From Corynebacterium marambiense (GTDB lineage Bacteria > Actinomycetota > Actinomycetes > Mycobacteriales > Mycobacteriaceae): DNA of 64,000 nt. Position 1 is the stretch's first letter; every line of letters begins with the position of its first letter. The position numbers were made by a program, and so were the translations under genes. Positions 17,396 through 26,484 of this stretch are shown one piece after another. The stretch covers positions 178,850-242,849 of the forward strand of contig NZ_JAEIOT010000015.1 of NCBI RefSeq assembly GCF_016342275.1, read 5' to 3'. Below the pieces are notes generated by a model. The model did not search any database. It was not told the DNA's origin and worked only from the letters and a program-made list of their open reading frames with translations.

Positions 17396-17677
17396 CTGAG
17401 AACTCCTGTCCAGAAGACGTGTTCGGGAATCCCGTTTCGGGTGTTCCTTCCGCATGCCGTGACATCGTCGGGGCGGGAATCCCTGCCCAGGCCGGTCGCG
17501 AGGACTCCGGTTGAAGGAGTGGAACAGCAGGTGAACGGGCGCTGTCCGGAGCCTGTTCCTCCCGAGTATGTCTTTGTGTCGAAAGTGGTGCAAGCTCCCC
17601 TAGTTAGCTGGTTTTCACCTGGTGTGTTTATTCGCTGGTGGGAACCATATGGTGGGGGCTGCCGGGTGGGCCTCAGC

Positions 17678-18688
17678 CTAGGCGAGGAGAGCTCCGAGAA
17701 CCCCGGTGGTGGCGACGACGACTGTCACCGCGATAGCGAAGAGGAATGGTCGCGAACCGGCCGCCCGGATGGTGGCCGCTGTCACGCCGGTCCCCTGAGC
17801 GAACATCGCTGCAGCGAACATCCAGTGTTGGGTGGCCCCGACAGTGTCGATGAGGGACGTCGGGAGGGAGACGAAGGTTCGGAGGAGGACCAGCCCGATG
17901 AAGGCTGCGACGAATGCGGGGACCAGCGGGGGAAGAGCTCCGGTGATCTCCCCGGCGGCGGCGGCTCGGGCCGCGTGCCGACGTTCGAGTGCCGCGAGGA
18001 TCATCATCATCGGGGCGAGGAGAAGGACACGACCGAGTTTGACGGTTACCGCAATCGGTAGTACTGCTGCTCCTGCGAGGCCTCCCGCTGCGACGACCTG
18101 ACTGACCTCGTGGACGCTCAAACCGATGAAGATCCCTTCCTGCCGAGGATCCCACCCGGCTAGATACCCGATGACGGGCGCCAGTGCCAGGAGGATCGTG
18201 CCGAGGAGAGCGATCACCGCTATGGCGGTGACGAACTCGTGTTCCTTCTTCTTCGTCAGGACACCGTCGACCGCTCCGATCGCCGCCGCACCACAGATGG
18301 AACAACCAGCTCCGATGAGCAGAGCCTGTTGGCGGCGGAGGCCGAAGACGGGAGCAAGGATGAGTGTCGCTGCGAACCCGAGGACGACGGTGAGGACCGC
18401 GACGATGAGAACGGGCCAACCGAGTGCGAGCACCGTGGCTGCTGGGACGCCGAGGCCGAGGAGTGCGACACCGATCTTGAGGATGATCTTCGATGAGACT
18501 GCGACACCGGGCAGCATCCGTCCGGGGATCGTCCAGATATTGCCGACGATGCTGCCCAGGATAATTGCCACCAGCAGTAGGACACTGATTCCGGTAGCTT
18601 TCTCGATGAAGGTGTCCACCACGAAGGACGCGGCTGCCCCCACCAGACAGAGCAGCAGGCCAGGAATCACCTCACGGGTTTTATTCAT
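17678..18688 (-). CDS. UPF0324/YeiH family membrane protein (putative sulfate exporter family)
   Basis: A 336-residue integral membrane protein with about ten hydrophobic segments and family signatures: GVALLGLGVPAATVLALGW, the cysteine-bearing GAGCSICGAAAIGAV, LSVHEVSQVVAAG and QGTGVTAATI near the C-terminus. Members near LysR-type sulfur regulators have been proposed to export sulfate or related anions, but transport has not been shown for most. Here there is no adjacent LysR gene. The ATG at 18688 is right at the start of the first hydrophobic stretch. Confidence 0.85.
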   Translation of the reverse strand: MNKTREVIPGLLLCLVGAAASFVVDTFIEKATGISVLLLVAIILGSIVGNIWTIPGRMLPGVAVSSKIILKIGVALLGLGVPAATVLALGWPVLIVAVLTVVLGFAATLILAPVFGLRRQQALLIGAGCSICGAAAIGAVDGVLTKKKEHEFVTAIAVIALLGTILLALAPVIGYLAGWDPRQEGIFIGLSVHEVSQVVAAGGLAGAAVLPIAVTVKLGRVLLLAPMMMILAALERRHAARAAAAGEITGALPPLVPAFVAAFIGLVLLRTFVSLPTSLIDTVGATQHWMFAAAMFAQGTGVTAATIRAAGSRPFLFAIAVTVVVATTGVLGALLA

Positions 18689-19155
18689 GGCACAACACTA
18701 GTCGTACCTCACTCACGGTGGAGTGGTGAATCCGCCAGGTGCGGTTGTGACGTAGCTCTTACCGGATCTGCGTGGGGGAAGCCGGGACCCGCCGGTCGTT
18801 ACTGCCGATGAAGCCGGGGGGCAGGAGGCCATCGGGGAACTCTTGTGCTGGATGAGCTCATTCATGCTGGCGTAGTGGGGCAGGTTCGACCGGAGAGGAT
18901 GAAAATTATCCCGTGGGAAGGACACGAAAGAAGTGAGGGCCAGGCCCGCGTCGAGGTGATGGTGTTCGCTCCGCAGGAGCTCCCTCCGTCGATCTGATCC
19001 TCGGATAGGGCGTGGAAAAACGCCGTTTTCCCGGTCGTTCAGCACCCGGACCGAATGGCGGCTGGGGGGATGCTGCTCAGCGCATTAATTGAACTCGTCC
19101 CCGCATGCCGCCGGGTCGGTAGGCACCCAGGCGCTTAAGTCGGGTCGAAGAGCCG
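18689..19155. other. Intergenic region without a supported gene
   Basis: About 470 bases between mobA stop and the UPF0324 start. An open frame on the minus strand (18713-19045) is Ser/Pro/Arg-rich with no recognisable motif. A weak 6-bp hairpin (GGAAAA/TTTTCC) lies near 19016-19034. Nothing else seen. Confidence 0.4.
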
Positions 19156-21051
19156 TCAGCCGCCGAACACCGGGCGGAAGAACGCGCCCAGGGCCTCTGG
19201 CTCATTGAGGGGGAGGACCGCCGCGACGTATTGGTCGGGCCGCACGACGACGACCGCGCCGTCCCTGCTGATCCCGCGGTCGGTGAAGATGTCGTCGGAG
19301 GTGGTGACGCCGAAGACCTTCTCCATGTTGGTGAGCCGGAAGGGCCCGACCTCGGGGAAGAACACGCGCGGGACCTCGTTGATCAGGATGTCCGCGTGGA
19401 GCTGCTGGTAGATCACCCGCAGATCGAGGAGACTGTCATCGTCCGGCCCCGGTTTCGGACCCCACACCAGGGGCGAGTCGGGGTCGGTGGCCACCCACTC
19501 CGCCCACGTTGCCACGGCGGAGTCCTGCGTTCCCGCGGGTGCACCATCGGCGAACACGTACACGCGCCAGCGGCCGTCGGCGGTCGCCTGGTGCCCCAGG
19601 TGGATCGGGTTGGTGTCGCAAACACGGCTGACGATCGCGGACTTGAATCGTTTACCCACCGGATAGCCGGTGGCGAGCTCCTGGTGCTCGGTGCCGCCGG
19701 TGATCAGCGAGGGGGCGTACTCCGTCATGAAGCCGGCCGGGAACTCGGCGGTCTTGACGTAAAAGTCCTCGAGGAAGGATGGATCGTCGAACTCCTCCGG
19801 CGGGGTAGCCATGAGCGTGGACCAGGTGCGGTCGAAGTCGATGAGATCCTTCGCCACGACCTGGCGCTCGGCCGAGTACGTGTGGAGCAGTTCGGCGGGG
19901 GAGGTCCCGGAGAGAACCGCCCCGAGCTTCCATCCGATGTTGAAGCCGTCCTGCATCGAGACGTTCATGCCCTGGCCGGCCTTCGCGGAGTGCGTATGGC
20001 AGGCGTCGCCGGTGATGAAGACCCGGGGCGTGCGCTCACCGTCATCAACATCGTCGAACTTGTCGGTCAGCCGGTGGCCGACCTCGTAGACGGAATGCCA
20101 GGCGACGTGCCGGACATCGACGCGGTAGGGGGTGAGGATCTCGTTGGCCTTCGCGATGATCTCCTCGATCGTCGTCGAGCGGATGGTGGCCTTGCGCTCC
20201 TCGGTAACGGTGCCGAGATCGACGTACATGCGGAACAGATGCCCGCCCTCCCGGGGGATCAGCAGGATGCTGCCGCCGGAGCGGGACTGGATGGCGCACT
20301 TCAGCCGGATGTCGGGGAAGTCGGTGGCGGCGAGTACATCCATGACGCCCCAGGCGTGGTTAGCCTGGTCGCCCTCAAGTTTGCGGCCGATCGCCCGGCG
20401 TACGCCGGATCGCGCGCCGTCACAGCCGACGACGTAGCGGGCGCGGATGGTGCGTTCGGTCCCGGCGTCCGGATTATCGTCGCCCGTGCGTCGCAGACGG
20501 ACCGTGACGGGGTAGTCGGTGGCGTCGGGATCGTCGGCGACGGTGAGGTCGACGAACTCCCAGCCGTAGTCCGGGCGCATCCGCGACGGAGAGTTGTCCA
20601 TGAATTCCGCGAAGTAGTCCAGGACACGGGCCTGGTTGACGATGAGGTGCGGGAACTCGGAGACCCCGGTCTCATCATCGATTGCGCGGTTGGCTCGGTA
20701 GATGTGGTCCGGGTTGGCGGGGTCCGGTTTCCAGAACGCCATTTCGGTGATCCGGTAGGCCTCGTCGGTGACTTCACTAGCGAATCCGAACGCCTGGAAG
20801 GTCTCAACGCTTCGTGCCTGGATGCCGTCGGCTTGGCCGACCTCGAGGCGGTGCGGTCGGCGGTCGATGATCCTGGTGGATAGATGCGGGAACATCGACA
20901 GCTGGGCTGCGGTGATCATTCCGGCGGGCCCGGCACCGACAACGAGGACGTCCATTGTGTCGGGCAAGTCGGTGGGCCGGTCGAGACCGGTGCCCGCCGC
21001 GGGGTGCCTGCGGGGATCGCCGGAAACATATCCGTGGTGGTGGAACTGCAT
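19156..21051 (-). CDS. mobA: MobA-like FAD monooxygenase (3-hydroxybenzoate 4-monooxygenase family)
   Basis: A 631-residue flavoprotein hydroxylase of the phenol hydroxylase/MobA type. It has the FAD motif GAGPAGMITAAQL near 38, the DG motif VVGCDGARSGVRRAIGR, the GD motif VFITGDACHTHSAKAGQGMN, and a C-terminal thioredoxin-like domain ending in VVVRPDQYVAAVLPL. N-terminus (MQFHHHGYVSGDP) and ending resemble the MobA of Comamonas from memory. It inserts a hydroxyl para to an existing OH on a meta-hydroxy aromatic acid, using NADPH. Next to a homoprotocatechuate operon, 3-hydroxyphenylacetate is an alternative substrate (inference). AGGAG precedes the ATG. Confidence 0.85.
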   Translation of the reverse strand: MQFHHHGYVSGDPRRHPAAGTGLDRPTDLPDTMDVLVVGAGPAGMITAAQLSMFPHLSTRIIDRRPHRLEVGQADGIQARSVETFQAFGFASEVTDEAYRITEMAFWKPDPANPDHIYRANRAIDDETGVSEFPHLIVNQARVLDYFAEFMDNSPSRMRPDYGWEFVDLTVADDPDATDYPVTVRLRRTGDDNPDAGTERTIRARYVVGCDGARSGVRRAIGRKLEGDQANHAWGVMDVLAATDFPDIRLKCAIQSRSGGSILLIPREGGHLFRMYVDLGTVTEERKATIRSTTIEEIIAKANEILTPYRVDVRHVAWHSVYEVGHRLTDKFDDVDDGERTPRVFITGDACHTHSAKAGQGMNVSMQDGFNIGWKLGAVLSGTSPAELLHTYSAERQVVAKDLIDFDRTWSTLMATPPEEFDDPSFLEDFYVKTAEFPAGFMTEYAPSLITGGTEHQELATGYPVGKRFKSAIVSRVCDTNPIHLGHQATADGRWRVYVFADGAPAGTQDSAVATWAEWVATDPDSPLVWGPKPGPDDDSLLDLRVIYQQLHADILINEVPRVFFPEVGPFRLTNMEKVFGVTTSDDIFTDRGISRDGAVVVVRPDQYVAAVLPLNEPEALGAFFRPVFGG

Positions 21052-21110
21052 GGTGTTTCTCCTGTGATGGTGACGGGGCCGGTGGTGCGGTGCGGGAAGA
21101 CCAGATGCCC

Positions 21111-21129
21111 GGATCAGATATGATCTGAC
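21111..21129. promoter_or_regulatory. Candidate GntR operator upstream of mobA
   Basis: GGATCAGATATGATCTGAC contains a perfect TCAGAT-ATG-ATCTGA palindrome, 60-78 bases before the mobA ATG. Fourteen of the first sixteen bases recur upstream of the FAH-RraA gene (22634-22649). Confidence 0.5.
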
Positions 21130-21160
21130 AAGTGGAAGGAGTTTATTCCACTTTTATGGA

Positions 21161-21179
21161 ATACCCCGAAAAGGGGTAT
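21161..21179 (-). terminator. Short hairpin at the end of the MHS transporter gene
   Basis: ATACCCC / GGGGTAT arms (21161-21167, 21173-21179) with loop GAAAA overlap the stop codon. Two further overlapping TTCCA/TGGAA repeats follow downstream (21130-21161). This is a weak terminator candidate before mobA, or an mRNA structure. Confidence 0.45.
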
Positions 21180-22552
21180 CAGGTGCGGCTCAACCAACGA
21201 ATCGGGCTGACGTTCTGTTCCGCTTCGTGCTCGGGGCCGAGCGGGATTCCACTCCGGTCCCGGAGGGAGAGAACGGCGGCAAGCCCGATCAGGGTCATCG
21301 CGCCGAGGTAGACGGTGACGGCGTTGGTGGTACCGGTGGTCTGGACCAGCCAGGCGGCGATCATCGGCGCGAATGCACCGCCCACGATTGCGCCGATGGC
21401 ATAAGAGATGGATACGCCGGAGAACCGGATGGAAGCGGGGAAGATCTCGGCGTAGAGCGCGGCTTGCTGGCCGTAGGTCAGGCCGAGCCCCAAGGTCAGG
21501 AAGCCGATGCCCAGGAAGAACAGGCCGACATTAGCGGTGTTGACCAGTGGGAACACGACGAGAACACCGAGGAACTGAAGGATGAAACCGATGATGTAGG
21601 AGGTGCGGCGTCCCACCCGGTCACTGAACCAGCCGGCGAACAGGGTGAAAATCAGCCAGGTGACGGCCGAACCGGTGACGGCCCACAGCACATCATCCCG
21701 GGACAGGCCGACGGGGCCGTCGGGGTCGGTTGCGTAGCCCTGGATGTATCCGCCGGTGGTCATGTAGCCCACCGCCGAGTTGCCGGCGAAGATGAGTGCG
21801 GCGACAAATACCAGTGGGGAGTGCTTGCGGAACAGGGTTTTGACTGGCGCGGACTCGGTCTCCGCGAGCTCGGCCATCTCAACGAATACGGGGGATTCCT
21901 CCACGCTGTGCCGGATCCAGGCGCCGACGATGATCAACAGGAACGACAGCAGGAAGGGGACGCGCCAGCCCCAGGTGAGGAAGGCGTCGCCGGGGGCGAT
22001 CTGGCTCATCACCGCGAGCACGCCGGATGCCAGGAGTAGACCTGCGGGGACACCGATCTGGGGGCAGGCGCCGTAGAGCCCGCGTTGTCTGACGGGAGCA
22101 TGTTCGACGGCCATGAGGACTGCGCCGCCCCACTCGCCACCGGCGGAGATGCCCTGGATGATGCGAAGTGTGATCAGCAGGATCGGGGAGGCTGCGCCGA
22201 TTGTTTCGTAGGTGGGCAGTAGGCCGATCAGGGCGGTGGCTGTGCCCATCACGATGAGCGTCAACATGAGCACCTTGCGGCGCCCGATCTTGTCGCCGTA
22301 GTGCCCGGCGAGGAATGCCCCCAGTGGGCGGAACAGGAAGCTGATTCCCACTGTGAGGAAGGCGACGATGGTTGATGCTCCGGAGCTCAAGCCACTGAAC
22401 ATGAGTTGGCGGAACACCAGGGCCGCAGCCATGGCGTAGAGGAAATAGTCGTACCACTCGATGGCGGTTCCGATGATCGTCGCCGCCGCGACGCGCCTGT
22501 GCTCGGTATCCCGGGCGGGGGTGATTTCTTCTTCCGGTGGTGAATGGTGCAC
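21179..22552 (-). CDS. MHS-family MFS transporter, probable hydroxyphenylacetate/benzoate symporter
   Basis: A 457-residue, 12-segment MHS transporter: TIIGTAIEWYDYFLYAMAAA in segment 1, GHYGDKIGRRKVLMLT loop, LRIIQGISAGGEWGGAVLMA, and WFSDRVGRRTSY in the second half. The GTG at 22552 is chosen since AGGAG lies 5 bases upstream; the 16 codons before it lack an SD. It is upstream of mobA on the same strand and divergent from the homoprotocatechuate operon, with which it shares a 130-base control region. It is related in type to, but distinct from, the transporter at 11042-12466. Confidence 0.85.
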   Translation of the reverse strand: MHHSPPEEEITPARDTEHRRVAAATIIGTAIEWYDYFLYAMAAALVFRQLMFSGLSSGASTIVAFLTVGISFLFRPLGAFLAGHYGDKIGRRKVLMLTLIVMGTATALIGLLPTYETIGAASPILLITLRIIQGISAGGEWGGAVLMAVEHAPVRQRGLYGACPQIGVPAGLLLASGVLAVMSQIAPGDAFLTWGWRVPFLLSFLLIIVGAWIRHSVEESPVFVEMAELAETESAPVKTLFRKHSPLVFVAALIFAGNSAVGYMTTGGYIQGYATDPDGPVGLSRDDVLWAVTGSAVTWLIFTLFAGWFSDRVGRRTSYIIGFILQFLGVLVVFPLVNTANVGLFFLGIGFLTLGLGLTYGQQAALYAEIFPASIRFSGVSISYAIGAIVGGAFAPMIAAWLVQTTGTTNAVTVYLGAMTLIGLAAVLSLRDRSGIPLGPEHEAEQNVSPIRWLSRT

Positions 22553-22633
22553 TGAATCTCCTCGGGGCTTGTTCTGTGGTCTGGGGTGACATAGAGGCAT
22601 AGTGTGTTCTGCGTTACTTGCCGGTCTGACTCA

Positions 22634-22649
22634 GGATCATATACGATCT
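22634..22649. promoter_or_regulatory. Candidate GntR operator / promoter in the divergent region
   Basis: GGATCATATACGATCT matches the mobA-upstream site at 14 of 16 bases. It also contains TATACG, a plausible -10 for the operon starting at 22684, so promoter and operator may overlap. Confidence 0.45.
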
Positions 22650-22683
22650 TGGTGAGGGATCAAGACCCAATGAAGGAGAACCT

Positions 22684-24183
22684 GTGAATCACCCCCAGCC
22701 CGTACCAGTCAGGCCCGGCAAGATCATCGCGGTACACACCGCGTTCTTCTCCCGTGCGGACCAACGCGGTCGACGTCCCGCCCGCCCCTCCTACTTCCTC
22801 AAGGCCCCCAGCTCCCTGGGGGCCTCCGGCGACGTGGTCACCCGGCCCGAGGGCTGCGAGCTGCTCGCCTTCGAGGGGGAGATCGCGCTGGTCATCGGGC
22901 GACCAGCACGTGGTGTCACCCTCGATGAAGCCTGGGACCACGTCGCGGCGGTCACCGCCTCCAACGATCTCGGCGTCTACGACTGGCGTGCCCAGGACAA
23001 GGGGTCCAACATCCGTTCCAAGAGTCGGGACGGGTTCACCCCGATCGGGCCCGAACTCATCGACGCCCGAACGGTCGATCCCACCGCCTTGCGTATCCGG
23101 ACCTGGGTCAACGGTGAACTCGTCCAGGAGGGCGGGACGACGGAAGAGGACCTGATCTTCCCGTTGGCGCAGTTCGTCGCTGACCTTTCCCAACACTTCA
23201 CACTGGAGGAGGGGGACGTCATCCTCACCGGCACCCCCGCCGGCTCGACGGTCATCGCCCCCGGAGATGTGGTCGAGGTCGAGGTCGACGCCCCGAACAC
23301 CCCCGGTCACCCCACCTCCGGGAAACTGCGCACCACCGTGGAACAGGGGCAGGGGAAGGCCGATCCCGAGATCGGTATGACCCCCGCCATCGATGACAAG
23401 CAGCGCGAGGAGGCATGGGGTTCCAGGGAGGCTGCCGGCCTGCCGGAGGATCCCACCGCCATCAGCGACGAACTTCGTGAAAAGCTGCTGGCGGCGCCCA
23501 CCGCCGGGTTGTCCGCGCAGCTGCGCTCCCGCGGCCTGAACCAGGTCGTCATCGAGGGGGTGCACCCGCAGACCCGGGGAACGAAGATGGTCGGTGTCGC
23601 CAAGACGCTGCGCTTCCTGCCCGGTCGCGAGGACCTGTTCAAGTCCCACGGCGGCGGATACAACGCCCAGAAGCGTGCCTTCGATGCCCTCAAGCCCGGT
23701 CAGGTCCTCGTCATCGAGGCCCGCAATGAACCCGAGTCCGGGACCCTCGGCGATGTGCTCGCACTCCGCGCGAAGTGCCTCGGCGCCGCCGGGATCGTCA
23801 CCGACGGCGGGATCCGTGACTACGGACCCGTCCGCGAGATCGGCCTGCCGGTGTTCGGCCGCGGCGCCCACCCCGCGGTCCTCGGACGCCGCCACGTCCC
23901 GTGGGAATCGGACACCGCCATCGCCTGCGGCAACGCCACCGTCCTGCCCGGCGACATCATCGTCGGCGACGATGACGGCGTCATCGTGATTCCCCGGGAC
24001 CTCGCGGACGAGGTTGCGGACGCGGCACTCGCCAAGGAACGGGAGGACGAGTGGGTCGCAGCCCGCGTCGCTGAGGGCAACCCCGTGGACGGTCTTTTCC
24101 CACCGGTCGGGGCGTGGCGTGAACGCTACACCGCTGACTCTGCAGCCTTGGAAGAAAACAAGGAGGGGAACGCAACACCATGA
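22684..24183 (+). CDS. FAH-RraA fusion: homoprotocatechuate-pathway isomerase/decarboxylase
   Basis: A 499-residue two-domain protein. Residues 12-225 form a fumarylacetoacetate-hydrolase-fold domain with metal-site residues E64 and E66 in FEGEIALVIG, D95 in SNDLGVYDW, and LTGTPAG at 182-188. A linker follows, then an RraA/HMG-aldolase-like domain at about 265-470 with GTLGDVLA and the catalytic-type R378-D379 in TDGGIRDY. The Gram-negative enzyme HpaG/HpcE uses two FAH halves for OPET decarboxylation and HHDD isomerisation. Here the second half is replaced by RraA, whose relatives decarboxylate 2-oxo acids (inference). GTG start with AAGGAG upstream; first gene of the operon. Confidence 0.8.
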   Translation: MNHPQPVPVRPGKIIAVHTAFFSRADQRGRRPARPSYFLKAPSSLGASGDVVTRPEGCELLAFEGEIALVIGRPARGVTLDEAWDHVAAVTASNDLGVYDWRAQDKGSNIRSKSRDGFTPIGPELIDARTVDPTALRIRTWVNGELVQEGGTTEEDLIFPLAQFVADLSQHFTLEEGDVILTGTPAGSTVIAPGDVVEVEVDAPNTPGHPTSGKLRTTVEQGQGKADPEIGMTPAIDDKQREEAWGSREAAGLPEDPTAISDELREKLLAAPTAGLSAQLRSRGLNQVVIEGVHPQTRGTKMVGVAKTLRFLPGREDLFKSHGGGYNAQKRAFDALKPGQVLVIEARNEPESGTLGDVLALRAKCLGAAGIVTDGGIRDYGPVREIGLPVFGRGAHPAVLGRRHVPWESDTAIACGNATVLPGDIIVGDDDGVIVIPRDLADEVADAALAKEREDEWVAARVAEGNPVDGLFPPVGAWRERYTADSAALEENKEGNATP

Positions 24184-24887
24184 TCGGCTCATCCTCTGCG
24201 GACAGATCTGATCTGACCAAGCTGTCCAAGACGGAGCAGGCCCACGAATTGATCCGCGCGAAGATCATGTCCGGGGAATTCGCCCCCGGACACCGGCTGA
24301 TCCTCTCCGCGATCGCCGAGGACCTGGGTGTGTCCGTCGTTCCCGTCCGCGAGGCAATCCGCCAGCTTGAGGCCGAGGGCCTGGTCACCTTCGAACGCAA
24401 CGTCGGTGCGAAGGTGCGGATGATCGACCAGCGCCAATACCTCGACTGCATGCAGAGCCTCGCAGTCCTGGAAGGCGCAGCCACGGCGCTTGCCGCGCCC
24501 TTCCTCACCGCCGGGGAACTGGCCAAGGCCAGGGAACTCAACGAGAAAATGGAGGCCACCCTCCGGGACTTCGACCCGGTCGAGTTCACCACCCTCAACC
24601 GCAAGTTCCACCGCACCCTCGTCGGACGGTGCCCCAACTGCCACCTCGTCGACCTGGTCACCCAGGAATGGGGTCGCCTCAACTATCTGCGGGAGTCGAT
24701 CTTCGCGTTCGTCCCCGACCGTGCCGAGGAATCCGTGGTCGAGCACTACCGGATCCTCACCATGATTGAGGCCGGCGCGGACGCCGACTACATCGAGAGA
24801 ATCGTCCGCCAGCACCGACTCACCACACTTGACCACTATCTGAACACCGAAGAAACAGCCAAGACAAAGGACAACACAGACAGATGA
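24180..24887 (+). CDS. GntR-family (FCD) transcriptional regulator of the homoprotocatechuate operon
   Basis: A 235-residue GntR protein. The winged HTH lies at about 15-80 (KTEQAHELIRAKIMSGEFAPG, then VSVVPVREAIRQLEAEGLVTF). The C-terminal FCD domain has the metal-type residues in TTLNRKFHRTLVGRCPN and SVVEHYRILTMIEAGDAD-like ending (VEHYRILTMIEAG). It overlaps both neighbours by ATGA, so it is made with the enzymes it likely controls. A 15-base sequence at 24203-24217 inside its own 5' end resembles the mobA-upstream operator, which may add autoregulation. Confidence 0.88.
   Translation: MIGSSSADRSDLTKLSKTEQAHELIRAKIMSGEFAPGHRLILSAIAEDLGVSVVPVREAIRQLEAEGLVTFERNVGAKVRMIDQRQYLDCMQSLAVLEGAATALAAPFLTAGELAKARELNEKMEATLRDFDPVEFTTLNRKFHRTLVGRCPNCHLVDLVTQEWGRLNYLRESIFAFVPDRAEESVVEHYRILTMIEAGADADYIERIVRQHRLTTLDHYLNTEETAKTKDNTDR
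24203..24217. promoter_or_regulatory. Operator-like repeat inside the gntR 5' end
   Basis: CAGATCTGATCTGAC matches 14 of 15 bases of the mobA-upstream site (21115-21129). It is within coding sequence, so chance similarity is quite possible. Confidence 0.25.
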
Positions 24888-26383
24888 GTACCGACCGCCT
24901 CCCCGCGAACCTGCCCGAGAAGATCCGCCACTACATTGGCGGCGAATTCGTCGACTCCGCCGACGGGGACACCTTCGATGTCCTGGACCCCGTGACCAAC
25001 GAGACCTACATCCAGTCGGCCTCCGGCAAACAGGCCGACATCGACGCCGCTGTGTCCGCCGCAACGGCCGCCTTCAACGACGGCCCCTGGCCGCAGATGC
25101 TCCCCCGCGAGCGGGCGCGCATCCTCATGCGCATCGCCGATATCGTCGAATCCCGCGACGCCGAACTCGCCGAGATGGAGTCCTTCGATTCCGGTCTCCC
25201 GATCACCCAGGCCAAGGGGCAGGCCCGCCGCGCCGCCGAGAACTTCCGCTTCTTCGCGGACCTCATCGTCGCCCAGACTGATGACGCCTTCAAGGTTCCC
25301 GGTCGCCAGATCAACTACGTCAACCGCAAGCCGATCGGCGTCGCCGGGCTGATCACTCCCTGGAACACGCCGTTCATGCTGGAATCCTGGAAGCTCGCCC
25401 CCGCTCTGGCCACCGGCAACACGGTGGTGCTCAAGCCCGCCGAGTTCACCCCGCTGTCCGCGAGCCTCTGGCCCGGTATCTTCGAGGAAGCCGGCGTCCC
25501 CGCCGGGGTGTTCAACCTGGTCAACGGCTTCGGTGAGTATGCCGGTGACGCCCTGGTCAAGCACCCCGATGTCCCGCTGATCTCGTTCACCGGGGAGTCT
25601 CGCACCGGCCAGATCATCTTCGGCAACGCAGCCCCCCACCTCAAGGGCCTGTCGATGGAACTCGGCGGCAAGTCCCCGGCCATCGTCTTCGCCGACGCCG
25701 ATCTCGACGAGGCGATCAACGCCACCATCTTCGGCGTGTTCTCCCTCAACGGCGAGCGCTGCACCGCGGGCTCCCGCATCCTCGTCGAGCGCTCCATCTA
25801 CGACGAGTTCGTCGAGCGCTACGCCGCCCAGGCCAAGCGCGTGAAGGTCGGCCTGCCCTCCGATCCCGCCACCGAGGTCGGCGCCCTCGTCCACCCCGAA
25901 CACTTCGACAAGGTCATGTCCTACGTCGAACTCGGCAAGACCGAGGGCCGACTCGTCGCCGGCGGTGGCCGCCCGGAGGGCTTCGAGAACGGCAACTTCG
26001 TCCAGCCCACCGTCTTCGCAGACGTGCCCGCCGACGCCCGCATCTTCCAGGAGGAGATCTTCGGCCCCGTCGTCGCCATCACCCCCTTCGACACGGAACA
26101 GGAAGCCCTCGAACTGGCGAACAACACCCGCTACGGGCTGGCCGCCTACGTCTGGACCGGCGACCTCAAACGCGCCCACAACTTCGCCCAGAATGTCGAG
26201 GCCGGAATGGTGTGGCTCAACTCCAACAACGTCCGTGACCTGCGCACCCCGTTCGGCGGCGTGAAGGCCTCCGGTCTCGGGCACGAGGGCGGCTACCGCT
26301 CCATCGACTTCTATACCGACCAGCAGGCCGTTCACATCAACCTCGGCGAGGTGCACAACCCCGTCTTCGGCAAGCAGGACTGA
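24884..26383 (+). CDS. hpaE: 5-carboxymethyl-2-hydroxymuconate-semialdehyde dehydrogenase (HpaE)
   Basis: A 499-residue NAD-dependent aldehyde dehydrogenase oxidising the ring-fission semialdehyde from homoprotocatechuate to the dicarboxylate. The catalytic Glu is in MELGGKSPAIVF and the nucleophile Cys in NGERCTAGSRIL; ITPWNTPFMLESWKLAPAL and FGGVKASGLGHEGG are typical of HpaE. The ATG overlaps the gntR stop (ATGA). A 101-base gap to hpaD has no gene. A different aldehyde dehydrogenase (29180-30667) serves the end of the pathway. Confidence 0.93.
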   Translation: MSTDRLPANLPEKIRHYIGGEFVDSADGDTFDVLDPVTNETYIQSASGKQADIDAAVSAATAAFNDGPWPQMLPRERARILMRIADIVESRDAELAEMESFDSGLPITQAKGQARRAAENFRFFADLIVAQTDDAFKVPGRQINYVNRKPIGVAGLITPWNTPFMLESWKLAPALATGNTVVLKPAEFTPLSASLWPGIFEEAGVPAGVFNLVNGFGEYAGDALVKHPDVPLISFTGESRTGQIIFGNAAPHLKGLSMELGGKSPAIVFADADLDEAINATIFGVFSLNGERCTAGSRILVERSIYDEFVERYAAQAKRVKVGLPSDPATEVGALVHPEHFDKVMSYVELGKTEGRLVAGGGRPEGFENGNFVQPTVFADVPADARIFQEEIFGPVVAITPFDTEQEALELANNTRYGLAAYVWTGDLKRAHNFAQNVEAGMVWLNSNNVRDLRTPFGGVKASGLGHEGGYRSIDFYTDQQAVHINLGEVHNPVFGKQD

Positions 26384-26484
26384 TCAGACTTACCCACCAC
26401 CGCCGTCAGACGCCGCCCCCGACCGCACCCGCTGCGGGAGGGACGGGCGTCGACAGGCGCCCCTGAGCACCAAGGAGAGAGTAC

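Noticed and set aside
18713..19045. 110-codon minus-strand frame between UPF0324 and mobA
   Set aside because: Low-complexity Ser/Pro/Arg peptide, no SD, no motif; not called as a gene.
22660..24192. 510-codon minus-strand frame opposite the FAH-RraA gene
   Set aside because: Gly/Asp/Val-rich translation without motifs; the plus strand is a clear two-domain enzyme with a good SD.
24836..26356. 506-codon minus-strand frame opposite hpaE
   Set aside because: Mirror image of the aldehyde dehydrogenase in high-GC DNA; no family features.
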